From CAZNKU01 sp045654805 (GTDB lineage: Bacteria > Bacillota > Clostridia > Monoglobales > Firm-18): a DNA stretch of 64,000 bases. Under the pieces are notes generated by a model. The model did not search any database and had not been told where the DNA came from. It saw only the letters and a program-made list of their open reading frames with translations. Numbering within the stretch: the first letter of the stretch is position 1; each line of letters opens with the position of its first letter. The stretch lies in contig JAZOOD010000029.1 in assembly GCA_045654805.1 (NCBI GenBank), forward strand, positions 1 through 64,000. Reading direction: 5' to 3'. Positions 1-8,158 of this stretch are shown here, one piece after another. A program made the position numbers and the translations under genes.

Positions 1-30
1 GAGCCAGGATCAAACTCTCGATTAAAATTA
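1..30 (-). rRNA. 16S ribosomal RNA, 5' end only
   Basis: The first 30 bases, read on the minus strand, give the universal 5' end of bacterial 16S rRNA (GAGTTTGATCCTGGCTC). The rest of the gene runs off the left edge. The exact mature 5' end is uncertain by a few bases. Two tandem promoters lie upstream, and the leader between them and the gene carries a boxA-like CTCTTTACA near positions 69-79. Confidence 0.93.
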
Positions 31-169
31 TTTAACCGAGCATTCTCATAGCTCAATTCAATTCGTTGTTTTGTAAAGAGTATATAAACTCTTATTGACG
101 AGAACATTTTGTACATCGTTCTCTCGCTATTCACTTTTCAAACTTCATGCACTCTCAAAGCGCTTGATC

Positions 170-198
170 ATTATATCAAACCCGAGAGTGTTTGTCAA
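170..198 (-). promoter_or_regulatory. rRNA operon promoter, proximal
   Basis: On the minus strand TTGACA (198-193) and TATAAT (175-170) are separated by exactly 17 bases. Both hexamers match the SigA consensus perfectly. Transcription would start near 163, about 135 bases before the 16S gene. Confidence 0.85.
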
Positions 199-305
199 GT
201 ACTTTTTTTAAAAAAATTAAAAAAATTGACATTGTTATGTTGCGGTTACATATTTTATACCATTTTCTCCATTACATTAACGTCTGTAACAGCGCAACTT
301 TGTAT

Positions 306-334
306 ATTATATCACCACAACTTAATAATGTCAA
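306..334 (-). promoter_or_regulatory. rRNA operon promoter, distal
   Basis: A second perfect TTGACA (334-329), 17-base spacer, TATAAT (311-306) lies 136 bases upstream of the first. Tandem promoters of this kind are normal for rRNA operons in Firmicutes. It sits just downstream of the dacF stop codon on the same strand. Confidence 0.82.
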
Positions 335-359
335 TACTTTTTTTATATTTTTTTAATTT

Positions 360-1493
360 TTATTTCAACATTAATTTTGTTATCAATTTACCGAACACAT
401 CAACAAAACTCAACCTCAGTACACTTTGGTCCGCAACCAGATTTATTTCGCCTATTTTTTTATCGCTTTCCATTATTTCTATTTTACCAACAACGTCGCC
501 TTTGTTTACAGGTGCGTCAATATCATCATCCATTATTATTTTTGTATCCACATTCTCTCCAGATTGTTTGTTGCTAAGCCTTTTGAAGGAAGATTGTGCA
601 ACAACCCCCATACGATCTTTCTTTCCTTTTATTATATCAACCTCACCGAATGAGGCTCCCTCCTCAATTATTGTTTCTATATTATAATTAGAAAAACCAT
701 AATTTAAAAGTTGCTTTGCGATTTCAAATCTTTCCGAGGTGGTTTCTGCTCCAAGCACTACCCCTATAAGGGTCAAATCGTCGCGCACTGCCGCTGACGA
801 AAGACAGTACTTTGCATTTGAAGTAGATCCGGTTTTTATGCCAATTGCTCCATTATAGAACCTTATTAATTTGTTAGTGTTTGTAAGTCCAAATTCTCCA
901 TTTCGCACACTATCCATCCATATTGCCAAAAATGGGCGTATTGTCTTATGCTTTAACAGTTCTCTGGACATTATAGCAACATCCATGGCAGAGCTGTAAT
1001 GATTATCCTCATCAAGCCCATTACAATTCATAAAATGAGTATTTTTCATACCCAAAGTCTTTGCCCGTTCATTCATTGCATCAACAAACGCCGGTTCACT
1101 ACCCATAATATGTTCTGCCAAAACGACACTTGCATCGTTTGCAGATCCCACGGCAACTGACTTGAGTAATTCCTCAACACTCATCTGTTCGCCAGGTTCC
1201 AGATAAATCTGTGAACCTCCCATACTGCAGGCATATTCACTGGCAGTAACCATATCATTCATAGATATTTTGCCGGATTGCAGGGCTTCCATACACAAAA
1301 GCATAGTCATAACCTTTGTGACACTAGCTATGGGGCAAGATTCTCCGCTATTGTTTTCTGCCAAAACGGTACCGGTATCATAATCCATTAAAACATAACT
1401 TCGTGGCTGGCTGGTGGGTTGAAAATCAGCCAAAACCAAAACTTGCATAGATAATATCATTATGAATATAAGAAAACGCACACCTATTTTCAT
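360..1493 (-). CDS. dacF: D-alanyl-D-alanine carboxypeptidase (DacF-like, peptidase S11)
   Basis: Penicillin-binding protein that removes the terminal D-Ala from peptidoglycan stem peptides on the outer face of the membrane. The 377-residue product has a signal peptide (residues 1-22), the catalytic SxxK motif (S57-K60), SAN (117-119) and KTG (220-222), followed by the C-terminal beta domain of PBP5-type enzymes. The start chosen is the ATG at 1493, with GGAGG 8 bases upstream; an in-frame TTG at 1508 overlaps the ribosome-binding site and is unlikely. It follows xerD and spoIIM as in Bacillus, where dacF is sporulation-specific. That makes a role in forespore wall synthesis likely, but this is inferred from position. 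Confidence 0.92.
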   Translation of the reverse strand: MKIGVRFLIFIMILSMQVLVLADFQPTSQPRSYVLMDYDTGTVLAENNSGESCPIASVTKVMTMLLCMEALQSGKISMNDMVTASEYACSMGGSQIYLEPGEQMSVEELLKSVAVGSANDASVVLAEHIMGSEPAFVDAMNERAKTLGMKNTHFMNCNGLDEDNHYSSAMDVAIMSRELLKHKTIRPFLAIWMDSVRNGEFGLTNTNKLIRFYNGAIGIKTGSTSNAKYCLSSAAVRDDLTLIGVVLGAETTSERFEIAKQLLNYGFSNYNIETIIEEGASFGEVDIIKGKKDRMGVVAQSSFKRLSNKQSGENVDTKIIMDDDIDAPVNKGDVVGKIEIMESDKKIGEINLVADQSVLRLSFVDVFGKLITKLMLK

Positions 1494-1540
1494 TATTAAT
1501 ACCTCCAAAAGGATTGATTAATAAATAGGTATGCGTAAAT

Positions 1541-1568
1541 ATTATACAATATAACTATCCTCTTGCAA
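1541..1568 (-). promoter_or_regulatory. candidate dacF promoter
   Basis: TTGCAA (1568-1563), a 16-base spacer and TATAAT (1546-1541) on the minus strand look like a SigA promoter. The -35 element lies inside the 3' end of xerD. I did not see a convincing SigF-type element, although dacF is SigF-dependent in Bacillus. Confidence 0.5.
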
Positions 1569-2442
1569 GCGGATGAGCATTTTTATATACTTCTTTAATC
1601 TTGTTTTTAATAATGCTTGTATAAATTTGTGTGGAAGAAACATCGGCGTGCCCCAACATTTCCTGCAAAGACTTTATATCCGCTCCATTTTCAAGAAGAT
1701 GTGCCGCAAAGGAATGCCTTAAGGTGTGGGGAGTTATTTCCTTATTTATATTTGCCTTTTGTTTATATGATTTAATTATCTTCCAAAATCCCTGTCTTGT
1801 CAAACGTGTTCCATTGGCATTAACAAACAATGCTTCTGGCTCATCCTCTGCCATAGGCATTCTTTCCTGAGTTATGTATTCCTTAACCGCAATTACAGCA
1901 CGAGGATAAATTGGTATTATCCTTTCCCTGACCTGTCTGCGACATATTATGTACCCAATATCAAGATTAATGTCTTCCATATTTAAAGAAATAAGTTCTG
2001 TAACCCTTATTCCCGTGGCATACAACAGTTCCAACATGGCTTTATCCCGTTTGCCCTTGAAATCCACACCGGTTGGCTGAGCAAGCAGCAATTCAATTTC
2101 TTCACCGGTGAGTATTTGTGGCAACTTTTTTTCTGTCTTTAACGTATGCACCTTTTCAACCGGATTAATATCACACATTTTTTTACTGCATAAATATCTG
2201 TAAAAACTTCTTGTAGAAGCTATTGCCCGAGAAACACTTGCGGGAGCTTTCCCAAGCTTCTGCAAATATGTCATATAGTTTAGATATGTAGTGGGTGTTA
2301 CATCCGTACAATTTGATATGCCAACAGTTTTAAGATAATCCATATACTGTCTTACATCCCTCATATATGACTGCAAAGTGTTTGCAGATACTTTTTTATC
2401 AGATACGAGATAATCTGAAAAATTATCTAACATATTTACCAT
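1555..2442 (-). CDS. xerD: Tyrosine recombinase XerD
   Basis: Site-specific recombinase that, with XerC, resolves chromosome dimers at dif. The 295 residues comprise an N-terminal SAM-like core-binding domain (about 1-100) and a C-terminal catalytic domain with R146, H239, R242, H265 and nucleophile Y274, so the catalytic set is complete. The start ATG has AAAGGAG about 8 bases upstream. The spoIIM-xerD-dacF neighbourhood matches the Bacillus spoIIM-ripX-dacF region, which favours XerD over XerC. No partner xerC is visible here, although the topA-trmFO cluster it often follows is in the window. Confidence 0.9.
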   Translation of the reverse strand: MVNMLDNFSDYLVSDKKVSANTLQSYMRDVRQYMDYLKTVGISNCTDVTPTTYLNYMTYLQKLGKAPASVSRAIASTRSFYRYLCSKKMCDINPVEKVHTLKTEKKLPQILTGEEIELLLAQPTGVDFKGKRDKAMLELLYATGIRVTELISLNMEDINLDIGYIICRRQVRERIIPIYPRAVIAVKEYITQERMPMAEDEPEALFVNANGTRLTRQGFWKIIKSYKQKANINKEITPHTLRHSFAAHLLENGADIKSLQEMLGHADVSSTQIYTSIIKNKIKEVYKNAHPLARG

Positions 2443-2607
2443 AATCCATTCTCCTTTGATTTATGTAAACACAAAAATACGTGGAATTTTATTTTACAAC
2501 AATTTTTTTTGTTTGTACAGACTTTTTTAAAATAAATTCAACAAAAAAAATTACAAAATTTGGTGATATTTTACACCTATACTATATATAGTTATTTGAG
2601 TAGTCAA

Positions 2608-3201
2608 TCAACTACAAATTAAACGTATAAGCACAGGAATTATAAGAACATCTGCAGCAACTGAAAATAAGGATATTAAAAACAGAAAGACAAAAATCAA
2701 AATGTATGCAGCGTAATTACTATCCTTGTATTTTTTATTTCTACAATTATTAACAGCAACTACGGCAAGAGCTACATAAATCGGAATATTTATTAAAAAT
2801 GCAAATATCACCGAAATCATTGTAATAACTAATCCTTGCCCACCAAAACAAAGAGACATATAACTAATAGTAAAACCTATGGAAAATCCGTAACTGAATA
2901 GTGCGCCAAATGCCAAAGGAAGCAAAAACGCAGAAAGCCCTCCCACAAGAATAAATAGAAAAAATCTTAAATTTTTAAGAAAGGATGTCATTAAAATTTG
3001 CGATTTGTCAAATGCACCATCTGAAAATTCCTCTATCAAGGCTCCAATTTCCTGCGTAAGATCTTCAGACAAAGATTCGGGCACACTTTGAGAAAAGAAA
3101 AAACCCGTAATAATGCCTACAGCAAATATAGAAAGTACAATAATGTATTTAAGAATATTTTCTTCTATATGCTTTGTAAACATCTGTTTGATTTGATACA
3201 T
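2608..3201 (-). CDS. spoIIM: Stage II sporulation protein M
   Basis: Membrane subunit of the SpoIID-SpoIIM-SpoIIP complex, which remodels septal peptidoglycan during engulfment of the forespore. The 197-residue product has an N-terminal amphipathic stretch, a first membrane helix at about 18-37, an extracytoplasmic acidic segment and four further hydrophobic segments, typical of the family in length and layout. GGAGG sits 8 bases before the ATG. It is the clearest evidence that this organism forms endospores. A SigE-like promoter lies directly upstream, fitting expression in the mother cell. Confidence 0.87.
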   Translation of the reverse strand: MYQIKQMFTKHIEENILKYIIVLSIFAVGIITGFFFSQSVPESLSEDLTQEIGALIEEFSDGAFDKSQILMTSFLKNLRFFLFILVGGLSAFLLPLAFGALFSYGFSIGFTISYMSLCFGGQGLVITMISVIFAFLINIPIYVALAVVAVNNCRNKKYKDSNYAAYILIFVFLFLISLFSVAADVLIIPVLIRLICS

Positions 3202-3230
3202 TTTTTATCCTCCGAATAGTTTTATAAGAC

Positions 3231-3259
3231 ATAATATGATTATTTGGAGGAAAATATGC
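3231..3259 (-). promoter_or_regulatory. SigE-like sporulation promoter for spoIIM
   Basis: On the minus strand GCATATT (3259-3253), a 14-base spacer and CATATTAT (3238-3231) resemble the mother-cell SigE consensus (KMATATT and CATACAMT). It begins just after the terminator of the hydrogenase gene and 30 bases before the spoIIM start, which is the right place. The -10 match is partial. Confidence 0.5.
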
Positions 3260-3296
3260 AAAAGCCGCAACGAGTAATCACAACCGTTACGGCTTT
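3255..3296 (-). terminator. Rho-independent terminator of the hydrogenase transcript
   Basis: An inverted repeat (3261-3272 with 3285-3296, one mismatch, 12-base loop) forms a GC-containing stem. It is followed on the minus strand by a short T-rich stretch. It separates the hydrogenase gene from spoIIM. Confidence 0.6.
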
Positions 3297-3318
3297 GTCT
3301 AAAATATCATTTTACGTG

Positions 3319-4761
3319 TTAGGGCAATTTGATTGTTGATTGCTTAGCTTCTGTAATAGTCTTTACACTTGATTCCCTGCCATAGCTATCCACCTCATTT
3401 TTATTTCTTGCTACATGGGTAAGGCATCCTGCCCCACCTACACAGCCTCCCACGCAAGCCATGCCCTCAATAAAATTGTTTGGGAGAACTCCCTTCGATG
3501 CTTTAAGCAAGGCAATTTTACATTCATCAATACCATTACATACAATAGGTGAATATGTAAAATTATCAGCCTTATGTTCTTTAAGCCCCTGAGCGACTGC
3601 TTCTGCGAGGCCCCCGCTTCTTGCAAAAATTCTACCAAAGTATGAGGCTCCTCTGAAATCTCTTTCTTCAAAATTCTCAATATCAAAATCACGACTGTCA
3701 AAAAGAGCCTGCAATTCTTCAAATGTCAACACACAGTCTATATAATCTTTTACTGTATCAAGCTGAAATTCCATCTTCTTGGCAGTACATGGTCCAATAA
3801 AAATAACTTTTGCATTTTTATCATTTTCCTTTATATATTTACCCATTACAGCCATTGGTGACAGGTTTGTCGAAACATGGTCCATAAGTTGCGGGAAGTT
3901 TTTGCTTACATAATCTACAAATGCAGGACAACAAGAACTTGTAAGGAAGCTGTCACATTCAGCAAGTTCCTTGGATTCTTCAAAAGCAACCATATCAGCA
4001 CCCAAAGCAGCTTCAACAACATCGTAAAAGCCAAGTTCATAAATTGCAGAAATTATTTGTCCAAGCTTTGCGTAAGTAAACTGACCTGCTACAGACGGGG
4101 CAACTATCGCATAAACATTGTAGGCAGTATTATTATCACTCTTTTTGATAATATCAATAGCCTCAAGAATGAAGGATTTGTCACTTATTGCGCCGAATGG
4201 ACAATGATAAACGCACGCACCACAGGAAATACACTTTTCATTTTCAATTTTTGCCTCTCCCGTTTCGCCCATATGTATAGCTCTTACCTTACAAGCATTT
4301 TCACAAGGGCGCGTCCTGTTTATAATTGCCTGATATGGACAAACTTTCGCACACGCGCCGCAATTTACACACTTTGACTTATCTATAATTGCTTTGTGGT
4401 TTTCGTCATGTGTAATAGCTCCTTTTCTGCAAGCATCTTCACATCTGTGAGCCAGACAGCCTCGACAGGCATCTGATATATCATATCCGCTTTCGGGACA
4501 TTCGTCACAAGCTATATCTATCACTTCAATTACATTCTTGTTATCTTTGTCCCCTCCCATTGCAAGCCTTATACGCTCAGAAAGAATTGCCCTTTCCTTG
4601 TATACGCAACAACGCATTGTGGCTTCTTTAGAACTAATAATCTGTTTTGGAAGTTTATATATTGCATCATAAATAGTGTCATTCCACGCATTTCTTGCTA
4701 CTTCACGTAAAACCTTGTACTTCAGGTGTTGAACCTTGGTATCAAATTTCTTTACTTTCAT
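3319..4761 (-). CDS. Monomeric [FeFe] hydrogenase, group B-like, with ferredoxin domain
   Basis: Iron hydrogenase-type protein of 480 residues. The N-terminal half has several four-Cys [4Fe-4S] motifs, including CVNCGACAKVCP and CISCGACVYHCP plus a Cys-rich segment near residues 84-110. The C-terminal half carries the three H-cluster signatures in variant form: TSSCCPAF, GPCTAKKME and EGMACVGGCVGG. The Cys ligands are all present. The L1 and L2 variants are those I associate with group B enzymes rather than the classical Clostridium CpI type. It probably handles H2 with ferredoxin in the cytoplasm; direction and partner are unknown. An ECF S component lies 16 bases upstream, so the two form an operon. 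Confidence 0.85.
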   Translation of the reverse strand: MKVKKFDTKVQHLKYKVLREVARNAWNDTIYDAIYKLPKQIISSKEATMRCCVYKERAILSERIRLAMGGDKDNKNVIEVIDIACDECPESGYDISDACRGCLAHRCEDACRKGAITHDENHKAIIDKSKCVNCGACAKVCPYQAIINRTRPCENACKVRAIHMGETGEAKIENEKCISCGACVYHCPFGAISDKSFILEAIDIIKKSDNNTAYNVYAIVAPSVAGQFTYAKLGQIISAIYELGFYDVVEAALGADMVAFEESKELAECDSFLTSSCCPAFVDYVSKNFPQLMDHVSTNLSPMAVMGKYIKENDKNAKVIFIGPCTAKKMEFQLDTVKDYIDCVLTFEELQALFDSRDFDIENFEERDFRGASYFGRIFARSGGLAEAVAQGLKEHKADNFTYSPIVCNGIDECKIALLKASKGVLPNNFIEGMACVGGCVGGAGCLTHVARNKNEVDSYGRESSVKTITEAKQSTIKLP

Positions 4762-4777
4762 ACTTTTCTCCTTTGAA

Positions 4778-5314
4778 TTAATTTTTTACGAATCCTCTTT
4801 TAACAAGGGGGACAATTATCATAGCTATAAATCCGCCAATCAATGCTGTAATCAGCTGATTTATTCCAAACATTGCAGTAAGTTTAGCTCCCATCTGTGA
4901 TGGTATATTTGATAAAGGCAAAACTACCGATGTAACTAAGATACTGAGGACGATATATTTTAAAACAGCACTTATTACAATAAACACTATCCACTTTAAG
5001 CGTTTAAGTTTTTCAAAATTTATCTTTTTCATCACACCATAAGAAAGAACATACACCAAATTCCCTGCAGCAATTGCCGGAATAATCTGAATAAGTGCAG
5101 GGCCAATACCAAACAATTTTGCTGCAAATGGTGAAATAATCGCAACCATAATTCCCGTCCATGTCCCTGCTGAAAGACACGATACTATCAAGACAAGATT
5201 AACCATACTTCCGGTAACAAACTGCCCCATACTTGCTGTTGCAAACTGTAATACCAACAAAAGTGCAATAAAAATTGCCGTACGTGTAATGAATTTTACT
5301 TTTTTATTTCTCAT
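4778..5314 (-). CDS. ECF transporter S component-like membrane protein
   Basis: Hydrophobic protein of 178 residues with about five to six membrane helices and a short basic N-terminus, typical in size for the substrate-binding (S) subunit of energy-coupling-factor transporters. The substrate cannot be told from sequence. No EcfA or EcfT genes are nearby, so it would have to share a module encoded elsewhere. It is the first gene of an operon with the [FeFe] hydrogenase, which hints at a cofactor or its precursor as the substrate, but that is inference. Confidence 0.68.
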   Translation of the reverse strand: MRNKKVKFITRTAIFIALLLVLQFATASMGQFVTGSMVNLVLIVSCLSAGTWTGIMVAIISPFAAKLFGIGPALIQIIPAIAAGNLVYVLSYGVMKKINFEKLKRLKWIVFIVISAVLKYIVLSILVTSVVLPLSNIPSQMGAKLTAMFGINQLITALIGGFIAMIIVPLVKRGFVKN

Positions 5315-5359
5315 ACTATTCTCCTGAAGTTTAATATTTTGTCTGCAAAAGACATAGCA

Positions 5360-5389
5360 ATTTTAACATAGTATCTCATATAATGTCAA
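5360..5389 (-). promoter_or_regulatory. promoter of the ECF S component/hydrogenase operon
   Basis: TTGACA (5389-5384), an 18-base spacer and TAAAAT (5365-5360), preceded by an extended TGT, lie on the minus strand about 46 bases before the S-component ATG. No operator or riboswitch-like structure is evident in the short leader. Confidence 0.65.
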
Positions 5390-5448
5390 TATAAGTATAT
5401 AAATAAATCTCATAATAAATTTTAGAAAAACTACTAAAATAAAAAAGA

Positions 5449-5495
5449 GCGTCCCCTACAAGTGATTTTTCACCAAACCGAGGAATGCTCTTTAT
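5449..5495 (-). terminator. Terminator after putP
   Basis: Just past the putP stop, an AAAGAGC/GCTCTTT outer stem encloses imperfect pairing and an inner GTGA/TCAC hairpin. It is followed on the minus strand by TTTTTTATTTT. This is a good intrinsic terminator. Confidence 0.75.
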
Positions 5496-5501
5496 TTTTA
5501 T

Positions 5502-6995
5502 TTAGTTATCGTTATTTTTATCCGTAGCGATTTCGAAAATCTTTTCAATTTCTGCAGATGGCTTTTTGTCTGCAACGGACACAATAACAGCTACTATCAA
5601 GCATGCGATAAAGCCAGGTAAGATTTCATACACACCTGTTGACGCACTTAATTTCAACAACCAAATGATATCTACAATCGCGCCACTTATAATACCTGCA
5701 ATTGCCCCCTTATAAGTAAATCTCTTCCAAAACAAAGAAAGAATAACAACAGGTCCAAATGCCGCACCAAACAGGCCCCATGCATTTTCGACCATACTCA
5801 TAATAGCCTGTGCACCGGATCCTTTATTACTTGCAATAAAATAAGCAACAATTGAAACAATAACTACTACAATTCTGCCAACCCAAAGAAGTTCCTTGTC
5901 AGATGCCTGTTTTCTAATAATAGGCTTGTAAATATCACTTGTAAATGAAGAAGACGCAACCAAAAGCTGTGAATCAGCAGTGGACATAGATGCAGCAATA
6001 ATAGCTGCAAGCAACAAACCTGCGATAAAACCTGGGAATAATCTCCTTGCCAAAGTAACAAATACCATTTCCTGTTTGCCAGCCATAAGCAATTCTCCGC
6101 CAATCAGCATTCTTCCAAAATAAGCAATTAAAATTGCAGCAAGCAAAGTAATTACTACCCATACAATAGCAACTGTTGCAGACTTTTTAATCATACTTGG
6201 TTTCTCAATAGACATAAATCTTACTAAAATATGAGGCATACCAAAATATCCAAGTCCCCACGCAAGTCCCGAAGCAATCTCCTGCCAGCTTGCATTAAAC
6301 AAATTAGTTGTAAAGGCATAGGTTGTTCCTTCATATGTATAAACAACATCCAATGCCGCAAAATCCATTGTTTGTGTAAATACAATAATAATCGGTACCG
6401 CCATAAGGGTAACCAACATCAAAAGACCCTGAAAAAAGTCTGTCCAACAAACAGCCTTGTATCCACCCATAAATGTGTAAACCAAAATAATTACTGCAAA
6501 AATAATCATTGCAATATCATCCGTCAGCGAAGGGAACAAAGTAACAAACACCTTTGTACCTGCTGAAAAAGCCGAAGCTACATAAAGTGTAAAACTTATC
6601 AAAAAAACTACTGCACAGATAATCTTAAGTGTAGGATTTGCTGTTGCAAATCTGTTTGAAAGATACTGTGGAAATGTGATTGAATCTCCTGCCGCCTTTG
6701 AAAATTTACGCAATCTTTTTGCAATAAAAATCCAGTTAAGTGCTGTGCCGATTGCAAGTCCAATACCTATCCAGGCTTTTCCTAAACCGAAAGCCAGAAT
6801 ACTACCTGGCAACCCCATCAAAAGCCATGCACTCATATCCGAAGCCTGAGCACTCATTGCAGTAACCCACGGCCCCATAGATCTTCCGCCTAAAAAATAT
6901 TCCTTTTCACCATTATCCTTTGTCCTTACAAAGAACCATACACCAATTGCAAGCATCGCTACAAAGTAAAGGACAAAAGCTAAAACTTCTCCCAT
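5502..6995 (-). CDS. putP: Sodium/proline symporter
   Basis: Solute:sodium symporter of 497 residues with about 13 membrane helices, normal for the family. It carries the PutP signature near residues 33-65 (YFLGGRSMGPWVTAMSAQAS, then DMSAWLLMGLPG) and the conserved GGYKAVCWTDFFQG segment. It probably imports L-proline with Na+, as nutrient or compatible solute; substrate assignment is by family. It is a single-gene unit with its own promoter and terminator. A 24-bp perfect palindrome lies upstream of the -35 box and a TetR-family gene lies just beyond it, suggesting local control. Confidence 0.86.
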   Translation of the reverse strand: MGEVLAFVLYFVAMLAIGVWFFVRTKDNGEKEYFLGGRSMGPWVTAMSAQASDMSAWLLMGLPGSILAFGLGKAWIGIGLAIGTALNWIFIAKRLRKFSKAAGDSITFPQYLSNRFATANPTLKIICAVVFLISFTLYVASAFSAGTKVFVTLFPSLTDDIAMIIFAVIILVYTFMGGYKAVCWTDFFQGLLMLVTLMAVPIIIVFTQTMDFAALDVVYTYEGTTYAFTTNLFNASWQEIASGLAWGLGYFGMPHILVRFMSIEKPSMIKKSATVAIVWVVITLLAAILIAYFGRMLIGGELLMAGKQEMVFVTLARRLFPGFIAGLLLAAIIAASMSTADSQLLVASSSFTSDIYKPIIRKQASDKELLWVGRIVVVIVSIVAYFIASNKGSGAQAIMSMVENAWGLFGAAFGPVVILSLFWKRFTYKGAIAGIISGAIVDIIWLLKLSASTGVYEILPGFIACLIVAVIVSVADKKPSAEIEKIFEIATDKNNDN

Positions 6996-7021
6996 TTTTA
7001 TTCACTCCTTACTAAATCTAC

Positions 7022-7039
7022 CGAGGACACAATTCCTCG
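7022..7039 (-). promoter_or_regulatory. hairpin in the putP leader
   Basis: CGAGGA and TCCTCG flank a six-base loop, giving a six-base-pair hairpin between the putP promoter and its start codon. It is close to, but does not cover, the ribosome-binding site. Function is unknown. Confidence 0.35.
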
Positions 7040-7050
7040 CAATGAGTCTT

Positions 7051-7079
7051 ATTGTATCATACTTTCTATAAGAATGCAA
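7051..7079 (-). promoter_or_regulatory. putP promoter
   Basis: TTGCAT (7079-7074), a 17-base spacer and TACAAT (7056-7051) on the minus strand, about 55 bases upstream of the putP start. The palindrome at 7089-7112 ends 10 bases upstream of the -35 element. Confidence 0.62.
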
Positions 7080-7088
7080 TACAGAATA

Positions 7089-7112
7089 TAGTATAGACTA
7101 TAGTCTATACTA
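7089..7112. promoter_or_regulatory. 24-bp perfect palindrome, probable operator
   Basis: Two 12-base half sites (TAGTATAGACTA and its exact complement) form a perfect inverted repeat with no spacer. Length and dyad symmetry suit a homodimeric regulator of the TetR family, and a TetR-family gene lies 78 bases away. It sits immediately upstream of the putP promoter. The link is inferred from position only. Confidence 0.6.
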
Positions 7113-7189
7113 GGTTTTCAAACAACTATATTTTATATATCGTTATAAGCAGACTAAAATCCATACTAATATTTATAACCAAATCAAAC

Positions 7190-7774
7190 TTATAGCTTTA
7201 TATAATTCAAAAACAAAGGCATAACTGTTTTGGAATAGTTTTTCAAGGAATAATCACCATTGCATAGGCACCAGTCATAAATCAGGGAACGTTCACACAT
7301 TGCATATATTTTTACAATTTCATTTACTGACATTTCCTGAGTAAGCTCTCCCTTTTTTTGTCCATCAGTTACAATTTTCCTTAAAAGCTTATAATAAAGT
7401 CGCTTATTATCAAGGAGATGTTTTTGCCCCTTTGTTGTCAGTTGAGTGGAGTAAAGTCTTGTCAAAAGGTCCATATCTATGCGTTCCTCTATCATTTCAA
7501 AAAGCTTTGTGTTAAGATACAGGAGCTTATCAAAGCTATTCATATTCTCATCAATTTCCGCCTGAAGTTTTTCGTATTCTTCATCAAATATGTAGGAAAG
7601 AGAACCCAAAAGTGCATCCTTGCCCTCAAAATAATGATAAAATGACCCCTTTGATGTACCGGACTTTTCTATGATTTCTTCTATTGTAGTATCATCATAA
7701 CCCTGCTCATAAAATAAATCCCATGCGGCTGTTATAATTTTACCTTTTGTATTGCGTGTACTCTTTTTAGCCAT
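7190..7774 (-). CDS. TetR/AcrR family transcriptional regulator
   Basis: Regulator of 194 residues with an N-terminal three-helix DNA-binding domain (about residues 8-55, including GTSKGSFYHYFEGKDALL) and a variable C-terminal ligand-binding domain. The start chosen is the ATG at 7774, which has GGAGG 7 bases upstream; an in-frame extension of 45 codons runs back through the gene's own promoter and is rejected. It is transcribed towards putP with the palindrome between them. It may control putP, itself or both. The ligand is unknown. Confidence 0.85.
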   Translation of the reverse strand: MAKKSTRNTKGKIITAAWDLFYEQGYDDTTIEEIIEKSGTSKGSFYHYFEGKDALLGSLSYIFDEEYEKLQAEIDENMNSFDKLLYLNTKLFEMIEERIDMDLLTRLYSTQLTTKGQKHLLDNKRLYYKLLRKIVTDGQKKGELTQEMSVNEIVKIYAMCERSLIYDWCLCNGDYSLKNYSKTVMPLFLNYIKL

Positions 7775-7801
7775 ACAAATTCCTCCATATATATTTCTTA
7801 T

Positions 7802-7831
7802 AGTATATCGTTTTTGGAATGGAATAGTCAA
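7802..7831 (-). promoter_or_regulatory. promoter of the TetR-family gene
   Basis: TTGACT (7831-7826), an 18-base spacer and TATACT (7807-7802) lie about 28 bases before the start codon on the minus strand. No palindrome comparable to 7089-7112 overlaps it. Confidence 0.6.
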
Positions 7832-7863
7832 GATATAAATAATTAGGACCCGATAAATGATAT

Positions 7864-8107
7864 GCTGGGTAAGATAATAAGAAAATATATGTAACGAGTA
7901 TCTCCCCATGCTGTGAAAAGGACATTACAGCAAAATATCAACGGATATTGGCAGAACATAATATTACAAAGAGTATGTCTCGTAAAGACAATTGTATGGA
8001 TAATAAAACAATAGAAAAACTTAAAAAGAATGAGTTCGGTATTGTACCGTACTCATTCACAATTAAATTAACGTTTAATTTTATCTAAATTTTAGATTGA
8101 CTTCACA
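7864..8107 (+). mobile_element. Decayed IS3-family-derived repeat, copy 1 (most degraded)
   Basis: This stretch aligns by eye with two others at 10605-10980 and 19314-19703. The shared blocks are a head (AAGAAAATATATG at about 7876), the segment around 7978-8006 that reads M-S-R-K-(D/G)-N-C in the transposase frame, and a tail hairpin at 8028-8058. The tail also matches copy 3 up to about 8107. About 110 bases of the central transposase sequence and the head hairpin are missing. It lies between ruvA and the TetR gene and holds no intact reading frame. Confidence 0.62.
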
Positions 8108-8158
8108 AAACACATATCCTTATTTTTCAATATAACTATGATTTAAAATATAAATATC

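Noticed and set aside
226..254. TTGACA on the plus strand at 226-231 in the rRNA promoter region
   Set aside because: The matching -10 position reads CATATT and no plus-strand gene follows.
109..687. A 192-codon plus-strand open frame over the rRNA leader and dacF
   Set aside because: It spans both rRNA promoters and is antisense to the conserved dacF frame; it has no ribosome-binding site.
3256..3339. A 27-codon plus-strand frame (MQKPQRVITTVT...) with GGAGG at a good distance from its ATG
   Set aside because: It runs through the terminator hairpin and antisense into the hydrogenase gene end, there is no plus-strand promoter, and the composition is not protein-like. The ribosome-site match is probably chance.
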